DNA from: Gymnopilus junonius
Lineage: Eukaryota > Basidiomycota > Agaricomycetes > Agaricales > Galerinaceae
DNA length: 64,000 nucleotides
Assembly (NCBI GenBank): GCA_015501075.1
Contig: JADNYJ010000009.1
Location: 1-64,000, forward strand
Direction: 5' to 3'
In this document: piece after piece, positions 31,981 to 44,250 of the stretch
How the letters are laid out: the number at the start of each line of letters is the position of its first letter
How positions within the stretch are numbered: position 1 is the stretch's first letter
Notes under the pieces: generated by a model
The model's input: the letters and a program-made list of their open reading frames with translations, nothing else
Told to the model about the DNA's origin: nothing
The model's database searches: none
Made by a program: the position numbers and the translations under genes

Positions 31981-32999
31981 TTTTCGTGATGTGATGAAAT
32001 CTAACATGCATACCCATATAGAAGAAGTTCCCGCCCCCCCTCCCGCACGCACGCACTCACAGAAAGTTGGCGCATCAAACCCTCCTTCGTTCCGCGACTT
32101 CAGTTTATCTAAAGCATTGCTGCTCGTATCTCGGACTGTTCTCCTTTATTTTTTGGGACATCTCATTTCATTGCCGCTTTCACTTATATCATTCTCTTTC
32201 CACCCGCATCCCCCTTGCCCCGTCCTCTTTGTGCTTATTTGAACGGACTGGTGATTTATAAAACCCCAAAATTCCTTTGGCCTCTATCTGGCTTCCCGGT
32301 GCCGGTTGTACGCCGTGCAGTTGTGACAAATTATCATTCACCCTAGACAAAGAACAAGATTACGTATAAAAACCACAAGAGTTTCATTTCTGTTTTATTC
32401 CTGTATATTTTCTGATTTTTTTTTTGCTTTTGTTTTTCTTTGTTCCTTGCCTTTATTCACAACGCAATACCCAGAAATTATATTTGTTTTCCTCTTTTCA
32501 ACTTCAGCTTCACCCCTTCTTCTCTTTCTGTTTTTCTTTTCTTTTCTTTTCTTTGCCAGTCTGCAATTTACTTTGTCAGTCCGCACATTGTTACCCTAGT
32601 CGACTGTTCGCTTCGACCACATTCTGTTTTGCAACTGTAGCCCAAATCCAATCATCAACTTGCTCTTTTGTTTTTTTTTCCTTTCCTCCTCAAGTCGCTT
32701 TCTTGTATATCCCCTTTTTAGATACACAAATGGGTACAAACTTCAAAGCATCATGGGTTTCTTTCGGTGTTTCTTGTCGATGTGGGTTGTAAGCCATTTG
32801 CGATAGTGATTGTGCGTGGTGGGCCCCACTTATAGCTACCAGACCTTGGCCTGGGCAGTGGCACCTATTGCCACTCTACTGCCAGTCTGCCACTGCCCGC
32901 CCACACTCTTAGGTGATTAATTACATCATCAGCCAATCGATTATCGAACGGTCCCATCTTTCTTCCTTACCACCTCATTCAAACCTCACTGGTTAGATA
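31981..32999. other. HSF 3' flank, no gene seen
   Basis: T-rich sequence downstream of the HSF stop, probably 3' UTR and spacer. Frames on both strands are low-complexity (32395-32792). No terminator-like RNA structure was identified. Confidence 0.35.
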
Positions 33000-34187
33000 A
33001 TGTCTGCAGTCAAACGAAGAAGAGGTCTGGTCTGACTGGTATAGAGCTCCAACGAGCATTGTCAAGCTTCCGATCGTTGTTTGAGAAGGCGCAACGGGAG
33101 CACGAGATCAACGAGGCGGAAATCCCGGAAGAGGACCAGGACAGGACCAGGACGCGGAGCTCAAGCATATGGAAGGCGTGATTGAATGGCTGCAGGCGAA
33201 GGCGGATGGCCCACAGGTCCGTGAAATAACATTATGGATGACAGGTTGACACAGAGCTATTCGTTCTCGGGCTTGACTGGTCAGCATCTGGAGAAATGGG
33301 ACATCTCCCGCACACAAATCCTCCAATTGAAGTTGGACGCGATCTCTCGTGCAGTCTTGGCAGATTCTATTGGATCGGAGAGCTCTGGTCTGCAGACACA
33401 CTTTATCGTCACCTCCATATGTTGGAGGGGCTCGTTCCACAAAAAGTAGTTCTAACCATGCCAAATGGTCGCTGGAGATACTTGGGCTTATTACAATCGT
33501 TTCATAGAATGAAGCCGCAGCGCGTCTTTGGATTAATGCATTTTTTACCGCGTTGCTCCATGACTCCTAGTAATTCGAGCACGGTCTTGAGTGTTGAACA
33601 AACTGTCCAGTCTATTTCCCTGGCTGACCGGATCCCCCACACACTTTCCGGATATATCGACTGGGCGGTCATAACGACGACCAAGAAAAATGCCGGTGCG
33701 TCTACTTAGTCCATTGTCTGAACAAACCCTCCTTCAACTCTGTACAGTGGACTATTTGGACAATCCCTACTTGCAAAGCTGAAGAAAGAGGATTCTGCCT
33801 TGTTCATCTCGGAAGCAAGGACGCCGAACAGGGTCTTAGTAATCATGTGCCTCAGGCTCTCGCTGAGATGTATGGATGCGCGAGGACAGTAGGGTAAGTC
33901 TACTCTCTGATTCTCGTGGCCCGCTCTTTTCTAATTATGCAGGAAACCCACGATTCGCGGAGTTTTGACAAATGGACATAGTTGGATATTTCTCATCCTC
34001 ACACTCAAAGACGGTGGAGGTGCCAACTACGTCCAATCTCCTCTGCTAAGCATTTATGCATCTCCGGTGCAAAAATTGTCGAAAGAGAACATTTCCCTCG
34101 TCTCTGCGATTTTATCGTACTGGGTTTGTCTCACCGCATGTTGTTCAGGAACATCGCTGATTTTTCTTTCGTTTGGGGTTAGACGTT
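33000..34187 (+). pseudogene. decayed gene of an unassigned fungal family
   Basis: Pieces of coding sequence follow one another in changing frames: LQRALSSFRSLFEKAQREHE, then AELKHMEGVIEWLQAKADG (one-base loss near 33142, in a GACCAG tandem), then LYRHLHMLEGLVPQK, CLVHLGSKDAEQG and, across a GTAAGT...GCAG intron near 33894-33943, RGVLTNGHSWIFLILTL and VSAILSYW. The NGHxWIFLIL segment recalls large expanded families of unknown Agaricomycete proteins that I cannot name with certainty. No continuous frame exists, so I call it a pseudogene. Confidence 0.4.
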
Positions 34188-34392
34188 GAATAGCCATAAA
34201 GAGCTCAATGCTGACGATGATTATTTTGTGTATGATAGTTCATACCCTGGTTAGGAAATTTGTTCCTCTTTCACTTTCTGTATCAATATGGCCCAAATTT
34301 TGTGCAAGAAAGACATGGTTTTCGCAAAAGTTACTTTGCAATGTTTTGGAGTACATTTTAAATACACAAGTTCAATTTTTCGCCAACTCTTC

Positions 34393-34739
34393 TTACAGCC
34401 ATTTCAATGTTCCGCTGGCGGGTACCTCCAGGTCAACGCCAACAGTATCGATGATTTCTCTGGAAGATTCAAGTTGCCGTTTAAGCCTTTCTCTGCTTTC
34501 GTGTTCGGAGAGGGTGATGCGCTCGTAGAGTCTCCTCAGAGCCTGGTCTCTAAAAGCCTCCGGGACAAGAACACGGGTGCATAGAGCATGAATATACTGC
34601 CAACTCTTTTCGGACGGGGCGATTCGGACTGCGGCAGATGCAGCGGAGACATGAAGTAAAGTTCATCAATGATTTTTCCTTGAGATTCTAAAGGCAGAAC
34701 TTGAAAGGACTTGTCATGGTGGAAGATATTTGTGGCCAT
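34393..34739 (-). pseudogene. truncated F-box relic
   Basis: The N-terminal F-box segment LPLESQGKIIDELYFMS matches the neighbour's LPFELRDKIVDDLYFMS. After a frame change near 34620 it continues YIHALCTRVLV and LRRLYERITLSEHESRERLK, again parallel to the neighbour (LFERVSLSEEESNRRK). It stops at 34393, about 115 residues in, with no C-terminal half. It is a partial tandem copy of the gene at 34905-36348, on the same strand. Confidence 0.6.
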
Positions 34740-34904
34740 CGGGGAAGAGTTGTAATATACGGCTCAGGTTCAAGTTGCGAGTTCAAGCTAAGACCTTGTC
34801 GCGATTTAAATGCCCACAGGTGCTCTGGCACTTTATATCCTTATACTCATAATAATGCGGCTCTCGACTCTCGAGTATTTATGGCTATATGTGACTCTAT
34901 TCTC

Positions 34905-36348
34905 CTATGAGCTTGAAACTGGTTCAACGTGAAGACATAACCGTTCCACGGCGAATCTGTAATCAAGTTTTTCAGGAGTGTTTTTGAATTGCTCCTCAAG
35001 GGGAACCAAAAAAACATCCTTTTCCGCATCTTGGCATCGATGTCTGACATGGACATATGACAGAACACTGATCACTTGGATTGTGAGCGAAAATTGATGG
35101 AGAGCCGGATATTTTGAGCCTGACAGGAAAGATAAGAGCATTTGGATAGAAACTGGGTCCTGAAACCTCCCGAAGGCTCTTGCGTGGCCTTCTCCCATTC
35201 TCCAGCGAATGGAAATGTCTCTGAGTTTGTTCATCGCATGAGGTATGTTGAAAAAGGTATAGATGTTGGTTAGACCATCTAGCCTGGCACCACCGTTTGG
35301 ATTAATGAATATCCACTTGCAGTCAAGGGAAAGGCTTTTCAGATTCGCCATTGTTGATAAATTTAAGTAACGAGACGCCATATTTCCTGTCTCAATCTCC
35401 TTTAATAAACGAGAGGCCAGAGTTTCTAAATTGCGCACCAGTGAGGTTGATTGATACTCTCTCGAGTGCATGTGCACAGATGTCAGTGATATATGATAAC
35501 TTGTGTAGTTCATATTCAGAAGTGTTTGACGACGTTTCGAGGCACTTGAGATTCGTTAAGAGAGGGCGCAATGTCAGAAGGTCCTGATAACGGAATAACA
35601 AATCTGTGTAGAATGTTTGCAACTGAGGGGTGGAAATTTGCTCCGTGTTATAGCTTTTTTTGGAGGGTAGAGGATCCGCCCACGACTGTAGAGGATCATA
35701 TTCGAGATATAAGTGTGAATAGTGCACGTCATCAAAAAGGGTAGCCGGGAAAGTGATTATGTTTCTGAAACTGACAGAAGCGAGAAAAGGTGATTTCATC
35801 AGATACCCCAAGGCATACCGGAATTTTGAGTGCAGGGAAGACCATTGGGCTGATTTTCTCGAAGTGGATCTTGTACCTGTCGTGTTGTCGTTGAAAGCAA
35901 GCTGAAAAGTTTTAATTCCATAATATTTCCCTCGAAGCTTGCGAGTAAAATAGTTAAGATTTCTGTTTATCCTGGCCCAGTCTTTCTGATGATGTTCATG
36001 TTCATGCGCAAGACTGAAAGTGAGAGAAAAACTCTTGATGTATGGGGCGATTCCGTCTTCAAATGACTTTGAAAGGTTCCGAGGTGGATCCACGATTTTA
36101 CGAAGGAGAAGAATGCGCTTGTTGAATTTCCTTCGGTTACTTTCCTCCTCCGAAAGGGAAACTCGTTCGAAAAGCTTCCCAAGGACCCGAAACCGAAAAT
36201 CAGACGACACGAAGAGGCAGGAACGCAATGCTTGCACGTATTCACAATTCCTTGGGTTAGATACGGATGTCGGATTCGACAGAGTGGACATAAAGTACAG
36301 ATCGTCCACAATTTTATCGCGCAGTTCGAAAGGCAAAGTGACGGCCAT
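34905..36348 (-). CDS. F-box protein (cluster member, intact)
   Basis: Predicted SCF substrate adaptor. Exon 1 starts MAVTLPFELRDKIVDDLYFM, with LRSCLLF-like helix and LGKLFERVSL completing the F-box region; it continues APYIKSFSLTF and leucine-rich repeats to VSINLTG. A 51-nt phase-1 intron (GTGCGC...GACAG, about 35438-35388) joins to NMASRYLNLSTMANLKSLSL, and the frame stays open to 34905. Length is about 460 residues. It is the best-preserved of the local copies and the parent-like relative of the relic at 34.4-34.7 kb and of the gene at 13.3-14.7 kb. The target is unknown. Confidence 0.75.
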
Positions 36349-36513
36349 GCTAGGCGTAGTTGAAGGTCAGAGAACAGAATCTGACTCTGAGAGATAGTCG
36401 GATCCATAACTGAAGGTGTGACGCGGGCGTTACGACAGATGCACGTGAGGTGACTATCTGGACGCTATTTACGTCCAAATTCAATCCGAACTTGACCAAA
36501 CTTTATCGCCTCG

Positions 36514-37714
36514 ATGTTACCCGCGATTCCTATTGAGCTGACAGACCACATTATAGACGAACTCTCTCGAATTCCGGATAAGCGCGAACGCAGCAGCGCA
36601 CTGTCTTCTGCAGCTCTCGTTTGCCATGCCTTTCGTTTCCGTGCCCACAGCCATCTCTTTGCAGAGCTCCATTTCGCCCTGGGGGACCTTCCTATCCATA
36701 GAAGATCAAGGCGATGTAGCCGTCTTCGTCAACTCATAGATGCCGATTCAAATTCCGAATACACTGGAATTGCGTCGCATGTAACTTCGCTCAGTGTGAT
36801 TATTTACCTGGCTGCAGAGAGGCAAACGCCAATTGTCCGGGGCCTTGGGGATGGAGATTTAACTGCTGTTATGAGGAAGTTGTTTAAGACTGACGGTCTG
36901 CCTTGCTCACTATCTTTAATTTCTCGCGCCATTAGCAGAAGAGAAGAAAGACATCAAATATGGAATTGGTTGAATGCTGCGTACTTGTCAGCTTTTTACG
37001 ACCTATGTCGCAATTCGCGAGTGACGACGCTGAAGCTATCTGGCTTCACGTCTGTGCCTCAAAATTTACTTCGTCACTCTTCTATAAATCATATTTCTCT
37101 ACTCGGATTCAATTCCGAGTTACTCGAAATGCAGTGGACAACTCTCTGATCACCGAAGACGATGTTTTATATCAGCAGTCTATTGAATCAGATCTGTCGT
37201 ATAACCTGAATACACTACGCCTTGTAGCCTGTGGTGGAAAGGTACCATCCCGAAATTTAGTGTTTTCCATGCTACAGGATCTAACCTTGCATCTCGACTG
37301 GACCAAGCAGCCAGGGCCAGTATGGAATCGTGCAGCATCCATGTTGGCCGAGGGGTTACCTTTGCAGAAACTAACATTACATTACACCAAATGGAGTACG
37401 TACAAATTTCTCTACCTCTATAATCATAAAAGACTTGAAAGATATGTATTTCAGGTGGTTATCGGGAGCGGATGCCGCCCCTACCTCTTAGCAATTTGAT
37501 TTCCTTGCGCGATCTGACAATCATTCGCTCAACAGTCTTTCCTAGAACGAACAACAACTTAGGTTATACCGAAATAAACCATATTATCCCCCGAGATGAT
37601 CAGCATAGTCTTCCCGCTTCCCTCAAAAAGTTGGCAATATTCTTCTCTGTATATCCTTCAATTCGAAACTCGCCTCCGGTAACATCGATGCAGGAGAAGT
37701 ATTTTCGGGATTAA
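36514..37714 (+). CDS. F-box protein (cluster member, second subfamily)
   Basis: Divergent from the previous gene across about 165 bp. F-box: LPAIPIELTDHIIDELSRI, SSAALVCHAFRFRAHSHLFAEL. Middle: VTTLKLSGFTSVPQNLLRHS. The frame breaks near 37131-37135 (ATGCAGTGG), with VDNSLITEDDVLYQQS continuing in the next frame, as if one base were lost. An intron with donor GTACGT (about 37396) and TTTCAG (37455) joins KLTLHYTKWS to GYRERMPPLPLSNLISLRDL, ending at 37714. It is related to the broken gene at 38.9-39.8 kb (PVELTDYIIDKL). Intact status depends on the 37131 break. Confidence 0.6.
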
Positions 37715-38891
37715 CTTTTCCCAAGTGGAGCTTTCTTTAGGCACGGCCGATTTGACCACCTTGAATCTCTTACATTTTCGTTCGACATATATCTACCCGA
37801 AGTGCGCGATCGAGAGGCTTTCAACAGGCGAGCTTTCTCTGACAATAGCAGATTGTTTATTTTGAATGCCATTCCCGATATCAACATGAAAAGCAGACCG
37901 CTTTCTGCTTTGATGTCGCTGTAACAGTGAAATTTGCACTTCCAAGATAAGAAATCTTTGCATGCATCATAGGAAGTAGTATGTGGGTAGTTTGTTAATG
38001 GTCTTTAATCTACAGATCAGTGCTCCAGTTGAATGCATTGGATTTTTCTGACACTCGGCTGTGTTGGAAGGCGTTGACACTGTAAGCCAACAATGGAGCA
38101 ATGGTTATGGCCTGAAGGCCGTACGTCCACACTCAATATGCTCTCAATAGAGCTGGCCCTAGGACATTGTAGATATTGGCCTATTGGTCCAAGTAGACTA
38201 CGTATATAAGGACCTCTGGTCTGTACAGAGCTCGCTATCCGAATATCACATATATTCCCCCCACTACGTACAGGTTTAGATTTCTACAGGCTGACTTTCG
38301 AATCCTATCGGAAACAACAAGCCAAGCCCATGCTGGAGGTTCACAAAAGTCTAATTTGTCATAATCATACCATGCAATGTCTTTGAGCGTCTCAGCTACG
38401 ATTTCTTTCTGCACAAGTGAGTATGCCGCCGCCTCCAAGAGAAACCCAGAGCGAGCAGGGAGTCGCTTCGGATCCAAATCTTCTGAATCTGAAGCTGATT
38501 CATACGATTCTGCTTTATATCCAATTATGAGCTGATAATATAGGTAACAAAATTAGTAGGCCTATGTAGAACACAGAGGGAGCGCAACACACTGTATCGG
38601 GGTATGTGACTCGTCGGTGAATCACCATGTCCATGGACTTGGGGGTTAAAGAAATCCCTCACCCATTTATCATTGCTCTCCCTCTTTCCAATCCACCAAT
38701 TTCCCGTCCGAGGGAGCATATCCATTTGATGGGAACCTTGAGGCATTTAATGAAAACTTTATACATGACGCGAAATGTTACTCACTGCTTCAAAGAACTG
38801 GCCTTAATTCCGAGACCAAATCAATTTGAGCTCGACTCAGCTCAAGGCTCTAGACAATATTTACTCATTGAGAGTTGCCCGACTGAGTTGT
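37715..38891. other. intergenic, no gene seen
   Basis: The first part (37715-37925) may be decayed 3' coding sequence of the preceding F-box gene (leucine-rich pieces without an open frame). The rest has only short frames without motifs. Confidence 0.35.
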
Positions 38892-39835
38892 CTAATAAGT
38901 GCCATGAGATGAGATGAGGTTAGAGATATGAACAGGCCGAATGAAAGATGCGTACTCACCCAAAAACATCTTGGTCACGCCACTCAATATGCTGATGATG
39001 AAGAACTCGAGGGTCCGCGGCGTCAGAGTTGTATTACCGCCTCCGAAATACACTGATGACCTGAATCCTAAGCCATGCCACAAGTCTGTTTCGATCGATT
39101 CAAGTAGTGGTGAAGATGGAAAGTGAAATAGCTTCGTGCGGCCTAATATGACATGTTTGATGTAAGAGTCGCTCAGCAAGTCAACAGGAATTTCAGCAAA
39201 GCCCAAAAATTTGCAATGTTGTCACCCGTGGATTATCGAAAATATCCCAAATTGCTTTGAAAACTTTTCCTTTGATGTATAATCCCCAATTTGCAGGTTC
39301 TTCATTGACGCTGGTGCAAATAGATTGCGAACAAGGTGAGCGCTTATGAGCTCTGAACAATTTTCTCAATAATAGCAGCCAGCATATCAGCATCCACCTG
39401 GTGATAACTACCGAAGTGCTGCGCTTGAACTCGGCGTATGGGAGCCTGGGCTGGCGCTGTAGAGGTATGACTAAAAGAAGTGTGGATGATTTGCCACGAT
39501 GGTGGTGGTATAACATTTTCAGTGATTGTTGGCATTGGGTAACAGCCGAGTCGACGTAGGAAGCAATCCCAGAGGACTGCGACTTCCGGTCAGAATTGAT
39601 AAGTTTATAGAGGGTACTGATGCGTTTCGCCATTCGTGACTCTGGAACGGACCCCGCAGGGAGTTCGACAGAGTTCGATGTCTGCAAAAAGATGTTTACG
39701 TGCGCCGCGACAAAAGGGATGGGAGACTAGAGTGGCGGCACTAAGCGCGTGTCGGCGTTCCCTTTCACCCAGCGAAAGTTGGGCAAGCTTGTCAATGATG
39801 TAGTCGGTGAGTTCGACAGGAATATTGTATGGCAT
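38892..39835 (-). pseudogene. broken F-box gene (second subfamily)
   Basis: Begins MPYNIPVELTDYIIDKLAQL, SAATLVSHPF, ARKHLFADIEL, parallel to the gene at 36514. Coding then passes through at least three frames: RISTLYKLINSD and GIASYVDSA; a region around 39540-39340; VFKAIWDIFDNPRVTTLQI; and, after an extra base in the five-A/T run 39205-39209, GFAEIPVDLLSDSYIKHV. The TTLQI-GFAEIPVDLL junction aligns exactly with TTLKLSGFTSVPQNLL of the neighbour if one base is dropped. More than one break makes a real pseudogene likely. Confidence 0.55.
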
Positions 39836-40643
39836 AGTTAGAATATTCTGGGAGTAAGCGAATGTCTGGGATGGGGAGAGGGCCTAGTAAAAGCAGGGAT
39901 GCAGGGGATGCAAGACGAATGGATTTCGATTGCTTTTGTATGAAAGGCGGTGGAGTCAGAAAAGGCTGGGCCTTCCCGACCACATGGCTGAATTAAAAGC
40001 GAAAAAAAATTGAGAAGGCGGGGCGGCGCTTCACTTTGTAAAGTGATTCTTTGCAAGTCTATTATATTTGTTTTCCGTTTCACTGTACCCTTACATGGTT
40101 TGAATGAATTCTTGGGAGCAACTCGCCATTGCACCTGGTCCTTCCGGTAGCTTCTACAGCAACCAGAAATAGAAGGAGAGAAGGGAGACGAGCATTGAAT
40201 ACAGCTTCAAATTATTTGGAGATTTGAATTGGAAGTCAAAGCTGAAAAAAAAGAAGGGGCCTTAGTATTCTTAGCAACTCCGAAAAGCATAAACAAAAGG
40301 GTGAATTACACTTACTTAGAAACGGTTTGTCGATGACGGCCTATTTCGTAGCTAATTGCTTTTGTCGGAGACAATGAAGAGTTGGTGAAAGACAGCAAGC
40401 AAGTTGTTGGCGGGCAAATGGCGCCGATGGCGGTCGAATCGGTGCTTTGCAGTTACCACATTGGTCCAACTTTCTCACCACGTGGGATGCCGCCTGCCTG
40501 CGTCACCAACAGAACGTGTCATTTCACTAACGTAATGCGACATGGCGGTTTGTCAACGACAAGCTCAAGAACATATATCATTAGCCTTTGCGATGCACAT
40601 AATCCTCTTTATTATGAACCCCTGTCAACGTTCTCTACGAGTC
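39836..40643. other. intergenic, no gene seen
   Basis: Shared upstream region of the broken F-box gene and the dehydrogenase. Frames at 39838-40134 minus and 40382-40660 plus have no motif. Confidence 0.35.
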
Positions 40644-41727
40644 ATGGTATCTCTCTCTGACGTCCACGCGTCTAATTCTCGCATCTCCTCTTCTCTTCCA
40701 GCAGGCCTCGTCGCTGTATTTGTTGGGGGTACCAACGGTATCGGCGAGTTCACTTGAAGGAGTTCGCCAAGACAACTATTAGACCACGCGTGTACTTTAT
40801 TGGTCGTTCGCAAGACGCTGGGGACCGCATTTTGGCGGAATGCAAAACACTCAATACTGACGGCGAGTTCACATTCATCAAAGCGGATGTTAGTCTGCTT
40901 AGCGTCGTGGATGAAATTTCTCGGGATATTAAAAGTAAAGAGAAGGCTATTAATCTCCTCTTTCTTACTGCCGGTAGCCCTGCTTTTGGAGAAAGTATGT
41001 TTCTAATCTTTCTCCTCACGACAAACTGAATCTGACACCGCTTGGCAGAGACAAGCGAAGGACTTGCGTTCCCCGCTGTCCTGGTACACTACTCCCGGGC
41101 TCGATTTATTGTCAACCTTTTACCCCTCGTCCAACGCGCTACTTCCCTCAGGCGCGTAGTCACCGTGGCTGCTGGCAGCAAAGAAAGCCCCATCAACCCG
41201 AACGACTACGCAGCAGCCAATGTGACCCCCTTTACTATATTCAAACTACGCGGCCACATCGCATCGGTCGTCACTCTATCGCTCGAAACTCTAGCCAAGA
41301 GAGCTCCGGAAGTCACCTTTATTCATGAATACCCAGGCACTGTGAAGACGGGTATTGGCAGAGAACTCAGAGGGTTTTTGTCAGTTATGAAAATTGTACT
41401 GTCCATTATTGGGCCGTGGGTGTACATCCCCCATGAGGAATCTGCGGAACGGCATTTATTCCTTGCGACGAGCGCAAAGTACCCTCCAAGGGCTGGCACG
41501 GTCCCGGATGATGGTTCTGGTGTACCGTTAGCGGATGGACTGGCCGTCGCGAGAGGGACGACTGGTGAAGCTGGAATGGAGTTTATTCCGTTAATTGGGA
41601 TTGCGAGAGCTCGGGGGTGGAGGTGAAGAAAGTACTGATGCAGCTTAGGGAGGAGGGTTATGTGGAGAAAGTATGGGAGCATACGGAGGAGGAGTTCAAA
41701 CGCATCACTGCAAGCGTGTCGATCTGA
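40644..41727 (+). CDS. short-chain dehydrogenase/reductase, two frame breaks
   Basis: NAD(P)-dependent oxidoreductase of the SDR fold. Starts MVSLSDVHASNSRIS; the Rossmann motif is AVFVGGTNGIGEFT. After a break at 40754-40755 (ACTTGAAGG; one T missing) it continues KEFAKTTIRPRVYFIGRSQ and ADVSLLSVVDEI. An intron (GTATGT...TTGGCAG, about 40995-41047) precedes the next exon. Further motifs are VHYSRARFIVNLLPLVQ, VVTVAAG, FIHEYPGTVKTGI and ERHLFLATS. A second break at 41575-41576 leads to YSVNWDCES, EEGYVEKVWEHTEEEF and stop 41727. Both breaks are one-base losses, so an intact gene with sequence errors and a young pseudogene are both possible. It resembles the fungal SDR group with a YxxR instead of YxxxK-type site; the substrate is unknown. 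Confidence 0.7.
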
Positions 41728-43743
41728 CTTCGTCGCATATTTTTTTCCCTGATTAACTCTGGATCTTCATTATAATTTAAATTACTTGAAGCGTCGATTG
41801 ATCATCAAGAAAGTTACAAAGAACTCTACGTTTGATATGGACGCGTTTCGTCCTACGGCTCATGCTGAGTACTATAATGCTACGGCATGTGTCTTCTCTC
41901 AGAATCGCTCTTTCATTCAGCCTAGTAAACGAAAGTTGTACGTCCCTTTGTCCAGCGTAAAAGTAAGTTTCCGAATCCCTGACACTGTGTCCTTACCTCT
42001 AGAAACTTTACTTTGTCGCCTGAGATATGACACGGGACAGGTCCCCAAAGTCATTTAAATTTGAATTGGATCAGCACGACTTTCATGTTCGCCGCTCGAG
42101 CGTGTTTGTTATACTTTCTGCTTTGCTTTGTCCTCCATTTCGACTTCGATTTCTTTTCTGCACCTCAACGCCGGGTACCTGCCAGGCCGTCTTGCGGTCC
42201 AGACGTTCTTCTGCTTAGTACTAGTAATAGCTGTGAGCCCGTAAGCTTGTGAATATTCAGGATTACTAGGAATGCCCCCGGTGTCTGTTTAATTAACGTC
42301 ATTGCATACGTGGTACTGCTATACGAGGGAACATGACATAGAGTAAGGTGTTCCATCCACCTGGGTCATTCAAGCCGTAAAGCCAGGAAAGAGGACAGAG
42401 GAAAGAGAAGAGTTTTAATTTTATACTTCCTACTCTGTGCACTACGAACGTTTCTCCGCGGTCGTTCCATTGGTCTGCGTCCCGCATCTGCCGGGTTATA
42501 TCCGTCCGTCCGTCCGTTGAATGGTTGAAGGGCGAACGGCCAACAAAACCGAGTTAATATTATCGGCGTATAAATACGACAGCGACGGCTCTAGTAGTAG
42601 AGGCTAGAGCTTGTGACTTCTTTGAAGGTATTTCGGGGAATAGAAAATAGGGATAGGAATGGAAAATAAGCTGACGTGTGGGATGGATTGCATTTATTCG
42701 GAATTGAGTATTTAGATGTATAGAAAGAGGCAATTTCGGGGTGACGACTCGGCCGTCCGGAGTGGGGGTTGTCCTAGGTATTGCCAGGGATCATGAGATA
42801 GGATGAGGACGTAGTGGGAGGATTCCAGCAAGTACTGTATAACTTGGCTGCTTTGAGTGGTTCCCGCCGGTGGGAACGGAATGTCGTTGGATGTTTACCA
42901 GAGGAATGGGAGACTCGTAAACGGGCAGGTAACTCGAGGAAGGAGCCGGTGATCAGAATAAGAATATGGATTAGAAAGACAAGCTGAAGGCGAGACCGGC
43001 GCCGAAAAGTGCTATCGGATATCCATAAGTATTCCATATGCAAGTTGAGGGATTCTGTCAGTCGTGGAACTGGTCCTGTTTAGTACGCAGGACCCGGGGA
43101 GGGAGGGCATGACGATGGCGGCGTGGATAAGATAAAGACGACAGACAGATAGATGGAAGTCAAGGAACTCGAGAACAATACGTGGAATGTCATTGGTCTT
43201 GTGGCCGGATTCACAAGGTCTTATCCATGCAGAAGTGACGGCAGCTTGAAAAGAGATCTTTTGTTGTTGATGGAGTTAAACAAGATATCATTCAACAGGT
43301 CCGTTCAATACGTAGGCTGTGCGCACATACATACTGAATAGCCATGTCTGTGTTAACAAGGACGACGTGAAGATGCATGGACACAAACATCGGGATGAAC
43401 GCGGTTCAAGCTCGCACCGTGAAAGGGTCACTTGAGAAATCGAAGAAGAAAGAAGACAGGGAGACCATGGTCATGGCATCAAACACGGAGGACCACCAGG
43501 CGATCAGTCCAGAAATAAGAAATTGACCGGCATGGCTCCGGCATGAAATGAAACGGCAGCCGCCCGGATTATTTAATCAAAGGGGCTCCACGAGGGTGTG
43601 TTGGTTTCCCTTGGTGACCAGCCCGCTCAGTGCTCCTTGCTTCCTCACCACCATCTCCTCGTCGTCCCCTCGCTACTCTCAGCAGCGAGCTCACCCCCCT
43701 CGGCGTCGGTAAAGGCAATAGGAACAGCACCCAGCGACCAAAG
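41728..43743. other. intergenic, no gene seen
   Basis: Several short frames on both strands (41786-42058 plus, 42774-43043 minus, 43153-43341 plus) without motif or splice continuity. No repeat was noted. Confidence 0.35.
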
Positions 43744-44250
43744 ATGATGTTGCTCGTCGAGCTCCCTGCCATCGACCCCCTCCCCGTCCCCGCCCTCCCT
43801 TCTCTCGGTTTCAGGCTCCCCTCTTGCGACTTTGGCCTCGTCCATACCCTGACGAGACCAAGCACATGGCTCGCCCTTCTCGCTACTCTCGTCATTGTCT
43901 CCTTCATTCGCGCGGCACTCTTGTATCTCCGACCACCGAGCTGGACGGAGAGTCGCAAGAGTGTGTCTTTTGTGAGGATTGTAAAAGAGGAAAAGGTCAC
44001 CACTACTGTCTCTGAAGGGACAGCGACGACATCGGCTTCGGTTCAGGTTGAAAGCAAGGTAGAAGCGGCGGCGGCGGCGGCGGCCCCTGCTGTAGGGGCA
44101 GCCCCACAGGGCAAGAAAATGAGCTCATGGTTTTGGGGCCTCGTGAAATGGGACAGTCTGCCTTCCGCACCCTCAATACCTGGCAGGATGGTGGTTGGTT
44201 GGCTGCCTCCCCCATCCCCCCTCCGCAGATGCGACAAACCCAACAGATAA
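43744..44250 (+). CDS. possible small single-pass membrane protein
   Basis: From Met 43744 the frame encodes a Leu/Pro-rich start (MMLLVELPAIDPLPVP), a hydrophobic segment WLALLATLVIVSFIRAALLYL, a basic flank, and a Thr/Val/Ala-rich tail with an eight-Ala run and MSSWFWGLVKWD. The end after SIPGR is uncertain, because a splice donor could lie there. No family recognised. Antisense frames cover the same bases but have poorer composition. Confidence 0.4.
   Translation: MMLLVELPAIDPLPVPALPSLGFRLPSCDFGLVHTLTRPSTWLALLATLVIVSFIRAALLYLRPPSWTESRKSVSFVRIVKEEKVTTTVSEGTATTSASVQVESKVEAAAAAAAPAVGAAPQGKKMSSWFWGLVKWDSLPSAPSIPGRMVVGWLPPPSPLRRCDKPNR

Noticed and set aside
35388..35438. Apparent frame break in the F-box gene at 34905-36348
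   Set aside because: A 51-nt GTGCGC...GACAG phase-1 intron joins both halves, so the gene is intact.
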